DNA of 36,843 nt, taken from an uncultured Saprospirales bacterium (GTDB lineage Bacteria; Bacteroidota; Bacteroidia; Chitinophagales; JADIYW01). Below the pieces are notes generated by a model. The model did not search any database, was not told the origin of the DNA, and saw only the letters and a program-made list of their open reading frames with translations. This document shows positions 25,741 through 33,580 of the stretch, in pieces. Every line of letters starts with the position of its first letter. Within the stretch, counting starts at the first letter, position 1. The position numbers were made by a program, and so were the translations under genes. The stretch is from contig CALLKF010000199.1 in assembly GCA_938008535.1 (NCBI GenBank), positions 1 to 36,843 of the forward strand, in the 5' to 3' direction.

Positions 25741-25794
25741 TAAAAAAGCAGCATTTTAGACAGTTTTAACCGTTATTTTACGTTCAGCGTTTTA
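25717..25794 (+). repeat. Three AGC(A/G)TTTTA copies upstream of rpsT
   Basis: AGCATTTTA occurs at 25717-25725 and 25750-25758 and AGCGTTTTA at 25786-25794, spaced 33 and 36 bases (about three helical turns), just upstream of the rpsT -7 element. They could be activator or regulator sites. Confidence 0.35.
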
Positions 25795-25812
25795 AAATCT
25801 GAAATAAATCAC

Positions 25813-25820
25813 TATCTTTG
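25813..25820 (+). promoter_or_regulatory. -7 element of rpsT
   Basis: TATCTTTG matches TAnnTTTG exactly, 18 bases before the rpsT ATG at 25839. No TTG at the usual -33 spacing; the AT-rich AGCGTTTTA copy occupies that place. Confidence 0.55.
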
Positions 25821-25838
25821 CACACTCAAATAAAAAAA

Positions 25839-26099
25839 ATGGCACATCATAAATCAGCTAAGAAAAGAATCAGACAAACGGTGAAAAAACGTTTAGAGAA
25901 CCGTTATTATGGTAAAACAACCAGAAATGCTTTAAGAAAATTCTTGGCATCGACTGACAAAACAGAATCGGAAAAATCAATGCCGTCTGTAGTTGCAATG
26001 ATCGATAAATTGGCGAAAAGAAGTCAAATTCACAAAAACAAAGCTGGTCACTTAAAATCTGAAGTGATGTTGCATTTGAATGCATTGAAAGCAAAATAA
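25839..26099 (+). CDS. rpsT: 30S ribosomal protein S20
   Basis: S20 is a three-helix primary binder of the 16S rRNA 5' domain. The 86-residue product starts MAHHKSAKKRIRQTVKKR and is strongly basic with the family's helical repeat (RNALRKFLAST, VVAMIDKLAKRSQIHKNKAGHLKS). I take the ATG at 25839; an in-frame TTG at 25818 overlaps the promoter element and would add seven unrelated residues. Divergent from sucA and followed by two hairpins before radC. Confidence 0.97.
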   Translation: MAHHKSAKKRIRQTVKKRLENRYYGKTTRNALRKFLASTDKTESEKSMPSVVAMIDKLAKRSQIHKNKAGHLKSEVMLHLNALKAK

Positions 26100-26117
26100 G
26101 TATTGTTGAAAAATAAA

Positions 26118-26137
26118 TTTCCATTTTTTTATGGAAA
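26118..26137 (+). terminator. First hairpin after rpsT
   Basis: TTTCCAT, six T residues, ATGGAAA form a 7-bp stem 18 bases after the rpsT stop. It is weak by itself; a stronger hairpin follows. Confidence 0.4.
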
Positions 26138-26143
26138 ATGAAT

Positions 26144-26179
26144 AATTGGTGTATCTCAATGATACACCAATTTTTATTT
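26144..26179 (+). terminator. Rho-independent terminator between rpsT and radC
   Basis: AATTGGTGTATC (26144-26155), a five-base loop and GATACACCAATT (26161-26172) form a perfect 12-bp stem followed by TTTATTTTA. Its 3' arm ends eight bases before the radC ATG, so besides ending rpsT mRNA it would mask the radC ribosome-binding region in any readthrough transcript. Confidence 0.75.
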
Positions 26180-26180
26180 T

Positions 26181-26879
26181 ATGCAACCTTACGAAAACAA
26201 ATTCACCATTAAATGCTGGGCCGAAGAAGACCGACCGCGCGAAAAGCTACAACTTAAAGGCAAACATGCACTTTCAGATGCAGAACTCATTGCCATCATC
26301 ATTGGCTCAGGCAATGCAAAAGAAAGCGCCGTTGAATTATCCAAACGCATTTTAGCATCGGTCAATAATAACTTATTTGAATTAGGTCAAAAATCAATTG
26401 AAGACCTGAAGCAGTTTAACGGAATTGGCGAGGCCAAAGCAATTTCTATTATTGCTGCATTGGAGATCGGAAGGCGAAGAGCATCTTCAGAAGTTATTTC
26501 ACAAAACAAAATCATTACTTCAAAAGATGTTTTCCAGATGATGAGTCCGATTTTATCTGATTTAAAACACGAAGAATTCTGGGTGATCTACCTGAATAGA
26601 AATAATCGATTTATATCCAAGCAGAAAATTAGCAGTGGTGGCGTGGCTGGCACTGTTTCTGATCCTAAAATAATATTTAATATGGCATTGAAAGAATTGG
26701 CTTCCAGTATAATTCTTTGCCACAATCATCCGTCGGGCAATCTGATTGCCAGCGAAGCAGACATTTACATGACCAAAAAGATAAGGCAAGCTGGTGATTT
26801 TTTAGACATCAAATTATTAGACCATATTATAATTGCGCACCAACAGTTTACTAGCTTTATAGATAGTGGTTTACTTTAA
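26181..26879 (+). CDS. radC: RadC family JAB/MPN-domain protein
   Basis: RadC proteins share a helix-hairpin-helix N-terminal part and a JAMM metalloprotease-like domain; the historic DNA-repair role is unproven. The 232-residue product begins with the WAEEDRPREKL block, has a helix-hairpin-helix at 77-90 (LKQFNGIGEAKAISII), and the JAMM metal site H181-x-H183-x7-S191-x2-D194 (HNHPSGNLIASEAD), with all ligands present. Length is normal. Its start lies directly after a strong hairpin, and I see no promoter of its own, so expression may depend on readthrough from rpsT. Confidence 0.93.
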   Translation: MQPYENKFTIKCWAEEDRPREKLQLKGKHALSDAELIAIIIGSGNAKESAVELSKRILASVNNNLFELGQKSIEDLKQFNGIGEAKAISIIAALEIGRRRASSEVISQNKIITSKDVFQMMSPILSDLKHEEFWVIYLNRNNRFISKQKISSGGVAGTVSDPKIIFNMALKELASSIILCHNHPSGNLIASEADIYMTKKIRQAGDFLDIKLLDHIIIAHQQFTSFIDSGLL

Positions 26880-26915
26880 TTAACTCAATAACAACACCAT
26901 ATACACATCGTTTCG

Positions 26916-26946
26916 TTGTAACATTCATCTAATCAACGTATCTTTG
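26916..26946 (+). promoter_or_regulatory. Promoter of the DEAD-box helicase gene
   Basis: TTG (26916-26918), 20 bases, then TATCTTTG (26939-26946): both Bacteroidota elements with normal spacing, the best promoter in the window. It leaves a leader of about 23 bases before the ATG at 26974. Confidence 0.6.
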
Positions 26947-26973
26947 TGCTTTAATTATTAATTATATTTTTAC

Positions 26974-28704
26974 ATGGAAGGATTTAGAGCCCTAGGGCTG
27001 AGCGAGGACATTCTACTCGCATTAGAAACAAAAGGATACGAAGTACCAACACCTATTCAACAACAAACAATTCCGCTTTTATTAAATGGCGATTTAGATA
27101 TTGTAGGACAAGCACAAACCGGTACTGGAAAAACAGCAGCATTTGGTTTACCCATTTTAGAACGATTTGACCCAAACCAAAGAGCAGTTCAGGCACTGAT
27201 TTTAGCACCAACACGCGAATTAGCGATTCAAACGGCTGAAGAAATTAAAAGTTTTAAAGGTTCGAAGAAAATCTGGATTACTACGGTTTATGGTGGCGCG
27301 CCAATTAGCTCGCAAATGCGCGAACTGGAAAAAGGTACGCACGTGGTGGTTGGAACACCAGGTCGTGTAATTGATTTAATCGAACGCAAGAAATTAATTT
27401 TAGACCAAGTTAAATACGTGGTGTTAGATGAAGCTGACGAAATGCTCAATATGGGTTTTATCGACGACATAGAATTAATTTTAAAATCGTGTGCAACTGA
27501 ACGAAGAATGTTGTTGTTTTCGGCAACCATGCCAGACAGAATTTTATCATTAGCAAAACGCTACATGGGAAAATTCAACATGGTACAAATTGCGAAACAA
27601 GACATCACCAACGTCAACATTTCTCAGTCTTATTTTGAAGTACCTGACAGAGACAAATTTGATGCATTGTGTCGTGTGTTAGATGTTGAAGAAGATTTTT
27701 ACGGAATTATTTTTTGCAACACAAAAGCAGAAGTTATCGAGATTGCCAATCACTTAAACGACAAAGGTTATTCGACAGATGCGTTACATGGTGACATTCA
27801 GCAGAATCTGCGTGAGAAAGTAGTAAAACAATTTAAGACCAATAAATTTGGTGTATTAGTTGCAACAGACGTGGCCGCGCGTGGTATCGATATTTCAGAT
27901 CTGACGCACGTAATTAATTACGGTTTGCCGCAAGATCCAGAATCGTATGTACACAGAATTGGAAGAACAGGTCGCGCTGGAAAAGAAGGTAAAGCAATTG
28001 CTATCATTTCGCCTTCAGAAAAAAGAAAGCTGCAATTTGTAGAACGTATTTCAAAAGCAAAAATGAAAAAAGGCAAATTGCCTGATGCGGATGATATGGT
28101 GAAAATCAAAAAACGTCGTTTATTAGAACATATCGAAACCATTATTGCTACTGAACATTACAACGAATATTCTGAATTAGCCAACGAAATTTTAGCAGAA
28201 AAAAATCCTGAGGTATTAGTAGCAGCGTTGATCAAACATTTTGCAAAAGATGAGTTGAATCCGAAAGCATACAAACAAATCAAGGAAGTAGTTAAAGAAG
28301 AATTTGGTAGCAGATTTGATCGTGGAAATGACCGTGGCGACAGACGTGGTGCTGAGCGTCGTTTTGAAAGACGTGATGACAGCAGACGCGATGACAGACG
28401 CAGCGACGACAGAAAAAGCTTTGGCGATAGAGAAGCTGCACCACGCAGAAGAAATGCTTCATCAACGCGTTTATTTTTTGCACAAGGCAGAAGCGAAGGC
28501 ATGTCACCACGACAATTATTAGATATTTTGAAAAACGACACAGGTGTGGAACCACGCAAAATTGACGATATCAGAATATTAGATAATTTCTCATTTTTTG
28601 CAACCAACAGCGACGATGCAGAACGCATTCTATCGCACTACAAACGCAACAAAGGTGCCGGCAAACCCATGGTTGACCGTGCAAGAGAAAGAGAAGAAAG
28701 ATAA
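26974..28704 (+). CDS. deaD: DEAD-box RNA helicase with DbpA-type RNA-binding domain
   Basis: This is an ATP-dependent RNA helicase of 576 residues, of the DeaD/CsdA type involved in ribosome assembly and cold adaptation. Motifs: Q-motif at 24-32 (VPTPIQQQT), Walker A AQTGTGKT (47-54), PTREL (79-83), TPGR (128-131), DEAD (152-155), SAT (183-185), ARGIDI, HRIGRTGRAGK in the second RecA-like domain. A basic Arg/Asp/Gly-rich linker at about 445-490 (RFDRGNDRGDRRGAERRF) is followed by a DbpA-like RRM at about 490-560. Symbol assigned by architecture. A classic promoter lies upstream and a terminator at 28731-28757 downstream. Confidence 0.9.
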   Translation: MEGFRALGLSEDILLALETKGYEVPTPIQQQTIPLLLNGDLDIVGQAQTGTGKTAAFGLPILERFDPNQRAVQALILAPTRELAIQTAEEIKSFKGSKKIWITTVYGGAPISSQMRELEKGTHVVVGTPGRVIDLIERKKLILDQVKYVVLDEADEMLNMGFIDDIELILKSCATERRMLLFSATMPDRILSLAKRYMGKFNMVQIAKQDITNVNISQSYFEVPDRDKFDALCRVLDVEEDFYGIIFCNTKAEVIEIANHLNDKGYSTDALHGDIQQNLREKVVKQFKTNKFGVLVATDVAARGIDISDLTHVINYGLPQDPESYVHRIGRTGRAGKEGKAIAIISPSEKRKLQFVERISKAKMKKGKLPDADDMVKIKKRRLLEHIETIIATEHYNEYSELANEILAEKNPEVLVAALIKHFAKDELNPKAYKQIKEVVKEEFGSRFDRGNDRGDRRGAERRFERRDDSRRDDRRSDDRKSFGDREAAPRRRNASSTRLFFAQGRSEGMSPRQLLDILKNDTGVEPRKIDDIRILDNFSFFATNSDDAERILSHYKRNKGAGKPMVDRAREREER

Positions 28705-28730
28705 TTCTTATCTAAATAAATTACAATCAC

Positions 28731-28757
28731 AAGCCAGCTTATGCTGGCTTTTTTTTA
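28731..28757 (+). terminator. Rho-independent terminator after the helicase gene
   Basis: AAGCCAGC (28731-28738), a four-base loop, GCTGGCTT (28743-28750) and a T-run. It ends the helicase mRNA and lies just 11 bases before the lipoprotein start. Confidence 0.8.
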
Positions 28758-28767
28758 TATTTAAAGT

Positions 28768-29301
28768 GTGAAAATAATTTTATTCATTCTTGCTTTTTTG
28801 TTTATCATTTCTTGTAAAGAAAAACCTAAACCTTTTTCATATGATTATGTGGAAATTGGATATGTAAACAGCATTAGTGCTTATGGTTGTGATTATTTTG
28901 TAGATGTAATTAAAATAGATTCATCTAAGAACTTGTATGTTATTCCATTTGGTTCTAAAAACGCAAAAATTAGCAGGTTGGCTGATTCTTCAAAATTGCA
29001 ATTTGCAATTGATAATTTTGCAAGAAAATTATTCTATGATTCAATTGCAAATCAAATTAAAAATCAAGACACAATTGATCATTTGAATCCATTTTTTGTA
29101 TTTATAGTTCAAAAAAATGGACTTAAAAAAACATACAAACAATATCCATGTTACGGAAATAAAGATACATGTGGTGACAGAAATATTGATGAAATAAAAT
29201 CTGGTATGTTTAACATCTGTATCAAAGATGATTTGAGAATAAAAGATACTATTGTCAATATTGAAGTTTTAAAATTACTACTTCCAGATTTTTATAAATA
29301 A
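28768..29301 (+). CDS. Small predicted lipoprotein
   Basis: I do not recognise the family. The 177-residue product has a short lipoprotein signal peptide with Cys at 16 (AFLFIISC), followed by a KEKPKP spacer. The mature part is alpha/beta with three further cysteines (GCDY, YPCYG, DTCGD) and a C-terminal FNICIKDD. The start is GTG at 28768, chosen because it gives a complete signal peptide and sits right after the helicase terminator. The methyltransferase ATG follows seven bases after its stop, so this may be the first gene of a five- or six-gene run to enolase. Confidence 0.75.
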   Translation: MKIILFILAFLFIISCKEKPKPFSYDYVEIGYVNSISAYGCDYFVDVIKIDSSKNLYVIPFGSKNAKISRLADSSKLQFAIDNFARKLFYDSIANQIKNQDTIDHLNPFFVFIVQKNGLKKTYKQYPCYGNKDTCGDRNIDEIKSGMFNICIKDDLRIKDTIVNIEVLKLLLPDFYK

Positions 29302-29308
29302 ACTTAAC

Positions 29309-30064
29309 ATGGATTACAAACAACGTTTTTCCGACCGTGTAGAAAACTACATAAAATACCGACCTGGCTATCCAGATGAAATTATTCCAACTTTACAACT
29401 CGAAATTGGATTAATGGCTGATGATATAATTGCTGATATTGGTTCCGGAACAGGCCTTTCTGCCAAACTATTTTTAGAAAATGGCAATACCGTTTACGGC
29501 GTAGAACCAAACGAACCCATGCGCAAAGCAGCTGAAGGTTTACTTAGCGAATTTGATAACTTCTATAGCATTCATGGAAGTTCTGAATCAACTAATTTAA
29601 AAGATAATTCAATTGATTTGATTGTTTGCGCACAAGCTTTTCATTGGTTCGACAGACAAAAAACAAAACAAGAATTTCATCGCATTGCCAACTACGGCGC
29701 GCATTTCTGTTTGATATGGAATGACCGAAAAGAAACTGAACCTTTTCAAATAGATTATGAAAAACTCATTCAGGAATTCGCGATTGATTATAACGAAATC
29801 TCGCATCGCAACATTACGCAAAATATTATTGAAGATTTTTATGCGCCAAACAAATTCAAGAAATTTATCTTAAACTACGAGCAATATTTTGATTTGGATG
29901 GCTTGATTGGTCGAATTATTTCGTCTTCCTATATGCCAAATCAAGACGATGCGGATTTTCCACAGTTAAAAAATGCAATCGTTCATCTTTTTGACAAGTA
30001 TAAACAAAACGAAATTGTTACCTTTGCGTATGAAACAAGAGTATATCTTGGAAAAATAAAATAA
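29309..30064 (+). CDS. Class I SAM-dependent methyltransferase
   Basis: This is a soluble methyltransferase of 251 residues with a methyltransferase_11/25-type Rossmann fold: motif I IADIGSGTGLS (41-51) for SAM, acidic GVEPNEPM at the end of strand 2, and the NSIDLIVCAQAFHWFD motif IV region. The opening KYRPGYP is common to a family of small-molecule methyltransferases, often of the trans-aconitate type; substrate unknown. Its TAA is directly followed by the ATG of the MNT gene (no spacer), which implies translational coupling. Its part in the toxin-antitoxin string may be accidental. Confidence 0.88.
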   Translation: MDYKQRFSDRVENYIKYRPGYPDEIIPTLQLEIGLMADDIIADIGSGTGLSAKLFLENGNTVYGVEPNEPMRKAAEGLLSEFDNFYSIHGSSESTNLKDNSIDLIVCAQAFHWFDRQKTKQEFHRIANYGAHFCLIWNDRKETEPFQIDYEKLIQEFAIDYNEISHRNITQNIIEDFYAPNKFKKFILNYEQYFDLDGLIGRIISSSYMPNQDDADFPQLKNAIVHLFDKYKQNEIVTFAYETRVYLGKIK

Positions 30065-30355
30065 ATGTTGCACACTGACCAAATAATAAAACTACTTCAA
30101 ACAAACAAACAACTATTGTTTGGTCAATATCCGTTGACTGAATTAGGCATTTTTGGTTCTGCTGTAAGAAGTGATTTTACTGAAAAAAGTGACATTGATA
30201 TTATCATCGACTACAATAAACCAATGGGTATTGAATTTATTGATTTAGCAAATGACTTGGAAAAAATAGTTCACCGAAAAGTAGATTTAGTGTCTAAAAA
30301 AGGTATAAAAAAAAAATATTATAAACAGATTGAAAAGGATATAATTTATGTCTAA
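30065..30355 (+). CDS. mntA: MNT-domain nucleotidyltransferase antitoxin (MntA-like)
   Basis: Minimal nucleotidyltransferases of this type pair with HEPN toxins; in Shewanella MntA adds AMP groups to a tyrosine of HepT and so silences it. The 96-residue protein carries the family motif GS-x10-D-x-D: G31-S32 then D43 and D45 (GSAVRSDFTEKSDID), and a third acidic residue is likely D74 (HRKVDLV). All the catalytic acids needed are present. The gene overlaps the HEPN gene by eight bases and abuts the methyltransferase gene. Symbol used by analogy; function inferred from the family and gene pair. Confidence 0.88.
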   Translation: MLHTDQIIKLLQTNKQLLFGQYPLTELGIFGSAVRSDFTEKSDIDIIIDYNKPMGIEFIDLANDLEKIVHRKVDLVSKKGIKKKYYKQIEKDIIYV

Positions 30356-30683
30356 ACGCAATGATGATTTATTAATAGAAGACATAATTTCAAGTTGTGA
30401 AAAGATTCTTAATTACACCAAAGAATTTTCAGAAGAAGAATTTAAAAATGATGATAAAACAATAGATGCAGTCATTCGTAATTTTGAAATCATTGGCGAA
30501 GCATCGAATAAATTATCAGAACCTTTTAAAGTAAAAAATCCGCAAATCGATTGGTTTAAAATGACAAGTTTAAGAAACAGATTAATTCACGATTACATGG
30601 GTATTGATTTGTCTATTATTTGGTCTGTGATTCAAAATTATTTAGTAAATCTAAAATCAGAATTAGAAAACATAAAATTATAA
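30348..30683 (+). CDS. hepT: HEPN-domain RNase toxin (HepT-like, DUF86)
   Basis: HepT-like proteins are small all-helical RNases kept inactive by their MNT partner. The 111-residue product has the signature R-x4-H-x-Y: R76, H81 and Y83 in SLRNRLIHDYMG, where the Tyr is the AMPylation target known in the Shewanella system. The DUF86 blocks AVIRNFEIIGEASNKLS and DLSIIWSVIQNYL are intact. The gene starts inside the MNT frame, and 35 bases with a heptamer array separate it from enolase. Whether it is an active toxin is not shown by sequence. Confidence 0.9.
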   Translation: MSKRNDDLLIEDIISSCEKILNYTKEFSEEEFKNDDKTIDAVIRNFEIIGEASNKLSEPFKVKNPQIDWFKMTSLRNRLIHDYMGIDLSIIWSVIQNYLVNLKSELENIKL

Positions 30684-30717
30684 TTCAACATTCATCACTC
30701 AAAATTCAACATTAAAA
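30683..30717. repeat. Degenerate heptamer array before enolase
   Basis: Five 7-base words on the plus strand: ATTCAAC, ATTCATC, ACTCAAA, ATTCAAC and ATTAAAA. It fills the whole gap between the HEPN stop and the enolase ATG, which follows one base later. Confidence 0.75.
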
Positions 30718-30718
30718 A

Positions 30719-32002
30719 ATGAGCCACATTGTTTCCGTACATGCACGACAAATCCTGGATTCTCGTGGAAATCCAACCGTAGAAGCTGACGTAATTACCG
30801 AAAATGGTTTTATTGGCAGAGCCGCAGTTCCTTCTGGCGCATCAACAGGCACACATGAAGCAGTAGAATTGCGCGACGGCGGTAAAGCATACATGGGAAA
30901 AGGTGTGCAGAAAGCCGTAGCAAATGTAAATACATTTATTGCAGAAGCATTGGTTGGCGAAAATGTATTGAACCAGCGTGAAATTGACACCATTTTATTA
31001 GAATTAGATGGTACTGAAAACAAGAAAAAATTAGGCGCAAACGCTATTTTGGCGGTTTCGTTAGCAGCAGCAAAAGCAGGCGCACAAGCAGCAGGTTTGC
31101 CTTTGTACCGATATGTTGGCGGAACCAATGCACGCACCTTACCTATTCCGTTAATGAATATTTTAAACGGCGGCGCGCATGCTGATAACAAGATCGATTT
31201 CCAGGAATTTATGATCGTGCCGGTTGGTGCTGATACTTTTTCGGATGGCTTGCGAATTGGCGTAGAGATTTTTCATAATTTAAAAAAAGTATTAAAGGCA
31301 AAAGGTTACTCAACAAATGTTGGTGATGAAGGTGGTTTCGCGCCTGAAATAAAATCAAATGAAGAAGCGATTGAAACTGTGTTGAAAGCAATCGAAAGCG
31401 CCGGTTACAAACCAGGCGAACAAGTGAAAATAGCAATGGATGCGGCTGCTTCGGAATTTTATGATGTAAAAAAGAAAAAATACATTTTCAAAAAATCAGA
31501 TAATAAAGTGTTGTCGAGTGAAGAAATGGTTGATTATTGGGCAAAATGGGTAAAAAAATATCCGATCATTTCTATAGAAGATGGTTTGGCTGAAGATGAC
31601 TGGAAAGGATGGAAATTATTGACAGAATCTGTTGGTTCAAAATGTCAATTAGTTGGTGATGATTTATTTGTGACGAATGTAAAACGCTTACAGGAAGGCA
31701 TCGACAAAAATATCGCAAATTCTATTTTAGTAAAAGTAAATCAAATTGGTTCTTTGTCTGAAACGATTGACACCGTTGATTTGGCACACAGAAATAAATA
31801 CACATCGGTGATGAGCCACAGAAGCGGCGAAACCGAAGACAGCACTATTGCTGATTTAGCAGTCGCGTTAAATTGCGGACAAATCAAAACTGGTTCTGCA
31901 TCGCGCAGCGACAGAATGGCTAAATACAACCAACTTCTACGCATTGAAGAAGAATTAGGCGAAGAGGCATTTTATCCAGGAAAAGGCTATCGTTTTTTTT
32001 AA
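30719..32002 (+). CDS. eno: Enolase (phosphopyruvate hydratase)
   Basis: Enolase dehydrates 2-phosphoglycerate to phosphoenolpyruvate in glycolysis. The 427-residue protein has the family's normal length and residues: H154 in NGGAHADNKIDFQEF, E204 in GDEGGFAPE, Mg ligands D241, E287 (SIEDG) and the GDD at 313-315, K339 (LVKVNQIG) and K390 with the signature SHRSGETEDSTIADL. It shares high conservation with all bacterial enolases. Unexpectedly it follows the MNT-HEPN pair in the same direction with only 35 bases between; no separate promoter is clear in the gap. Confidence 0.98.
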   Translation: MSHIVSVHARQILDSRGNPTVEADVITENGFIGRAAVPSGASTGTHEAVELRDGGKAYMGKGVQKAVANVNTFIAEALVGENVLNQREIDTILLELDGTENKKKLGANAILAVSLAAAKAGAQAAGLPLYRYVGGTNARTLPIPLMNILNGGAHADNKIDFQEFMIVPVGADTFSDGLRIGVEIFHNLKKVLKAKGYSTNVGDEGGFAPEIKSNEEAIETVLKAIESAGYKPGEQVKIAMDAAASEFYDVKKKKYIFKKSDNKVLSSEEMVDYWAKWVKKYPIISIEDGLAEDDWKGWKLLTESVGSKCQLVGDDLFVTNVKRLQEGIDKNIANSILVKVNQIGSLSETIDTVDLAHRNKYTSVMSHRSGETEDSTIADLAVALNCGQIKTGSASRSDRMAKYNQLLRIEEELGEEAFYPGKGYRFF

Positions 32003-32056
32003 ACTTTAGAACAAATCTTGTTGTTATCAACTGACAAAAATAAACAAACTCAAAAA

Positions 32057-32452
32057 ATGGACATTTCACTAGAACAAGCAGAAAAAGTAGTTGCTGCAGC
32101 TAAAGCAAAAGCAGAAGAATTAGGACTTAAAATGAACATCGCTGTAGTTGATGCAGGCGCAAACTTAAAAGCATTTAAACGTATGGATAATGCATGGTTA
32201 GGCAGTATCGATATTTCTATTAAAAAAGCAAAAACAGCACGCTTTTTTGATTTTCCTACAGGTGTAATTGGTTCACTTTCACAACCAGGTGGCTCATTAT
32301 TTGGCATCGAACATTCAAACGGTGGTTTGATTTCATTTCCAGGTGGAATTCCATTGAAAATTGGTGATATAGTAATTGGCGGCATCGGTGTTTCCGGTTC
32401 AACTGTTGAAAACGATCATATAGTTGCAGAAGCTGGTTTGGCTGCTTTGTAA
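32057..32452 (+). CDS. GlcG/HbpS-like (DUF336) protein
   Basis: GlcG/HbpS proteins bind small ligands such as haem or cobalamin-like molecules; E. coli GlcG is of uncertain role. The 131-residue product shows DUF336 blocks: IAVVDAGANLKAFKRMDNAW, GGLISFPGGIPLKIGD and GGIGVSGST with the Gly-rich end. I choose ATG 32057 (MDISLEQAEKV); an upstream TTG at 32018 would add 13 non-conserved residues. It follows enolase by 54 bases and is closed by the strong terminator at 32471-32509. Confidence 0.9.
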   Translation: MDISLEQAEKVVAAAKAKAEELGLKMNIAVVDAGANLKAFKRMDNAWLGSIDISIKKAKTARFFDFPTGVIGSLSQPGGSLFGIEHSNGGLISFPGGIPLKIGDIVIGGIGVSGSTVENDHIVAEAGLAAL

Positions 32453-32470
32453 TCTTTAATACTATAAAAT

Positions 32471-32509
32471 AAAAAAAGGTCGAACACATAATTTGTTCGA
32501 CCTTTTTTT
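32471..32509. terminator. Bidirectional terminator between GlcG-like and cytochrome genes
   Basis: Seven A residues and GGTCGAACA pair perfectly with TGTTCGACC and seven T residues across a seven-base loop. The A/T flanks give a T-tract on both strands, so it can end the GlcG-like transcript and the convergent cytochrome transcript. Confidence 0.9.
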
Positions 32510-32528
32510 ATTTGTAAAATTCTATTCA

Positions 32529-33503
32529 CTAATTTTCTACTATCGAATTTTTTTCTACTTTATTTGGAATAGCTTTTAGTGTTTTCAGATATGCATACAT
32601 AGCACTCAAATCACTGCTATCCATGCCAGCGTACATGCTCCAAGGCATTATTGACTGATAATCTTTCGGCGATTTATAATCTTGCAATTTTGATCTGTCT
32701 GAAAACGATTTAAATTTATTGACAAACGTTGCTTCTGTCCAATACCCAATGCCTGTTTCATTATCAGGTGTAATATTTGCCGCTACAATTTTTTTGCCTT
32801 GGGGTAAAATAAATTCTCGGCCGCCAGCGAAATCCATACCTTCAATTGGTTTTCCTTTAATCACATTCGTATGACATTCAGAGCAACCTGCTGCATTTAC
32901 TAAGTATTTTCCATAATCAATTACATTTTCTTTTGAAGGCAATGTAGTAAATGAAGCTTTTTTCGGAATCGTATTCATGATAAAATTCATAGGGAAATCT
33001 GGCTTTGAAGCAGGCGCATCATATTTTAATGGCTTTAGTGTTCTTATAAAAGCAATAATTGATTTAACATCTTCTTTGTCCATCGTTCCATATTTGTGAT
33101 ATGGCATTACCGGAAATAATGCAGCACCATTTTTATCTACACCACATGTGAAGGCACGCATGATTTCACCATCCGTCCAGTTTTTTAAATTGTATGGTGT
33201 AATGTTTTTAGAGTAAAAAGTTCCCGGAAAACCGAACTCTTTGGTGAATACGTCACCACCCTTTCCTTCTGTTCCGGCAATTGGCGGTCCGGAAAATTTG
33301 GTCCAATCTCGTTGTGCATGACAATCCATACATACACAAACATGATACGCTAAGTATTCGCCACGTTTTATCAAGTCTGGTGTTGCTTCTATTTTCAGGT
33401 CTTCAGCTTTACCTACATTTGGAAGAGCTAGCTTCACATAAGCCAATCCTGTTGCAATAATTATAACTAAAAGTGCAACAATGCGTTTAATCCATTTTGC
33501 CAT
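32529..33503 (-). CDS. Membrane-anchored diheme cytochrome c
   Basis: An N-terminal hydrophobic helix (about 6-24) anchors or exports the protein to the periplasm. Two haem-attachment motifs are seen: CMDCH (C58, C61, H62) and CSECH (C207, C210, H211), with candidate axial methionines in PVMPYHKYG (about 132-134) and PWSMYAGM. Repeated NITPYNLKNWTDGEIM and NITPDNETGIGYWTEATF blocks are typical of cytochrome subunits of alcohol/gluconate dehydrogenase type. It is 324 residues and probably transfers electrons from a periplasmic dehydrogenase to the respiratory chain, but no dehydrogenase is adjacent. An AhpD-like gene lies upstream 77 bases away on the same strand. Confidence 0.9.
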   Translation of the reverse strand: MAKWIKRIVALLVIIIATGLAYVKLALPNVGKAEDLKIEATPDLIKRGEYLAYHVCVCMDCHAQRDWTKFSGPPIAGTEGKGGDVFTKEFGFPGTFYSKNITPYNLKNWTDGEIMRAFTCGVDKNGAALFPVMPYHKYGTMDKEDVKSIIAFIRTLKPLKYDAPASKPDFPMNFIMNTIPKKASFTTLPSKENVIDYGKYLVNAAGCSECHTNVIKGKPIEGMDFAGGREFILPQGKKIVAANITPDNETGIGYWTEATFVNKFKSFSDRSKLQDYKSPKDYQSIMPWSMYAGMDSSDLSAMYAYLKTLKAIPNKVEKNSIVEN

Positions 33504-33580
33504 AATTTTATGATATTACATAAAGTTATAATGCGTTTTTTAAAAATCCAAGAGACTGAAAAAAAATAATATTGCAAGAT

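Noticed and set aside
25818..25838. TTG start extending S20 by seven residues
   Set aside because: It overlaps the -7 element, and the family starts at MAHHKS.
28158..28628. 156-aa open frame antisense to the helicase tail
   Set aside because: It is the complement of the Arg/Asp-rich linker; Ser/Leu-rich and without motifs.
30712..31191. 159-aa open frame antisense to enolase
   Set aside because: It lies wholly across conserved enolase codons and is an Ala/Pro-rich complement with no signature.
32018..32056. TTG start for the GlcG-like protein
   Set aside because: The added 13 residues are not family-like; ATG 32057 gives the canonical N-terminus.
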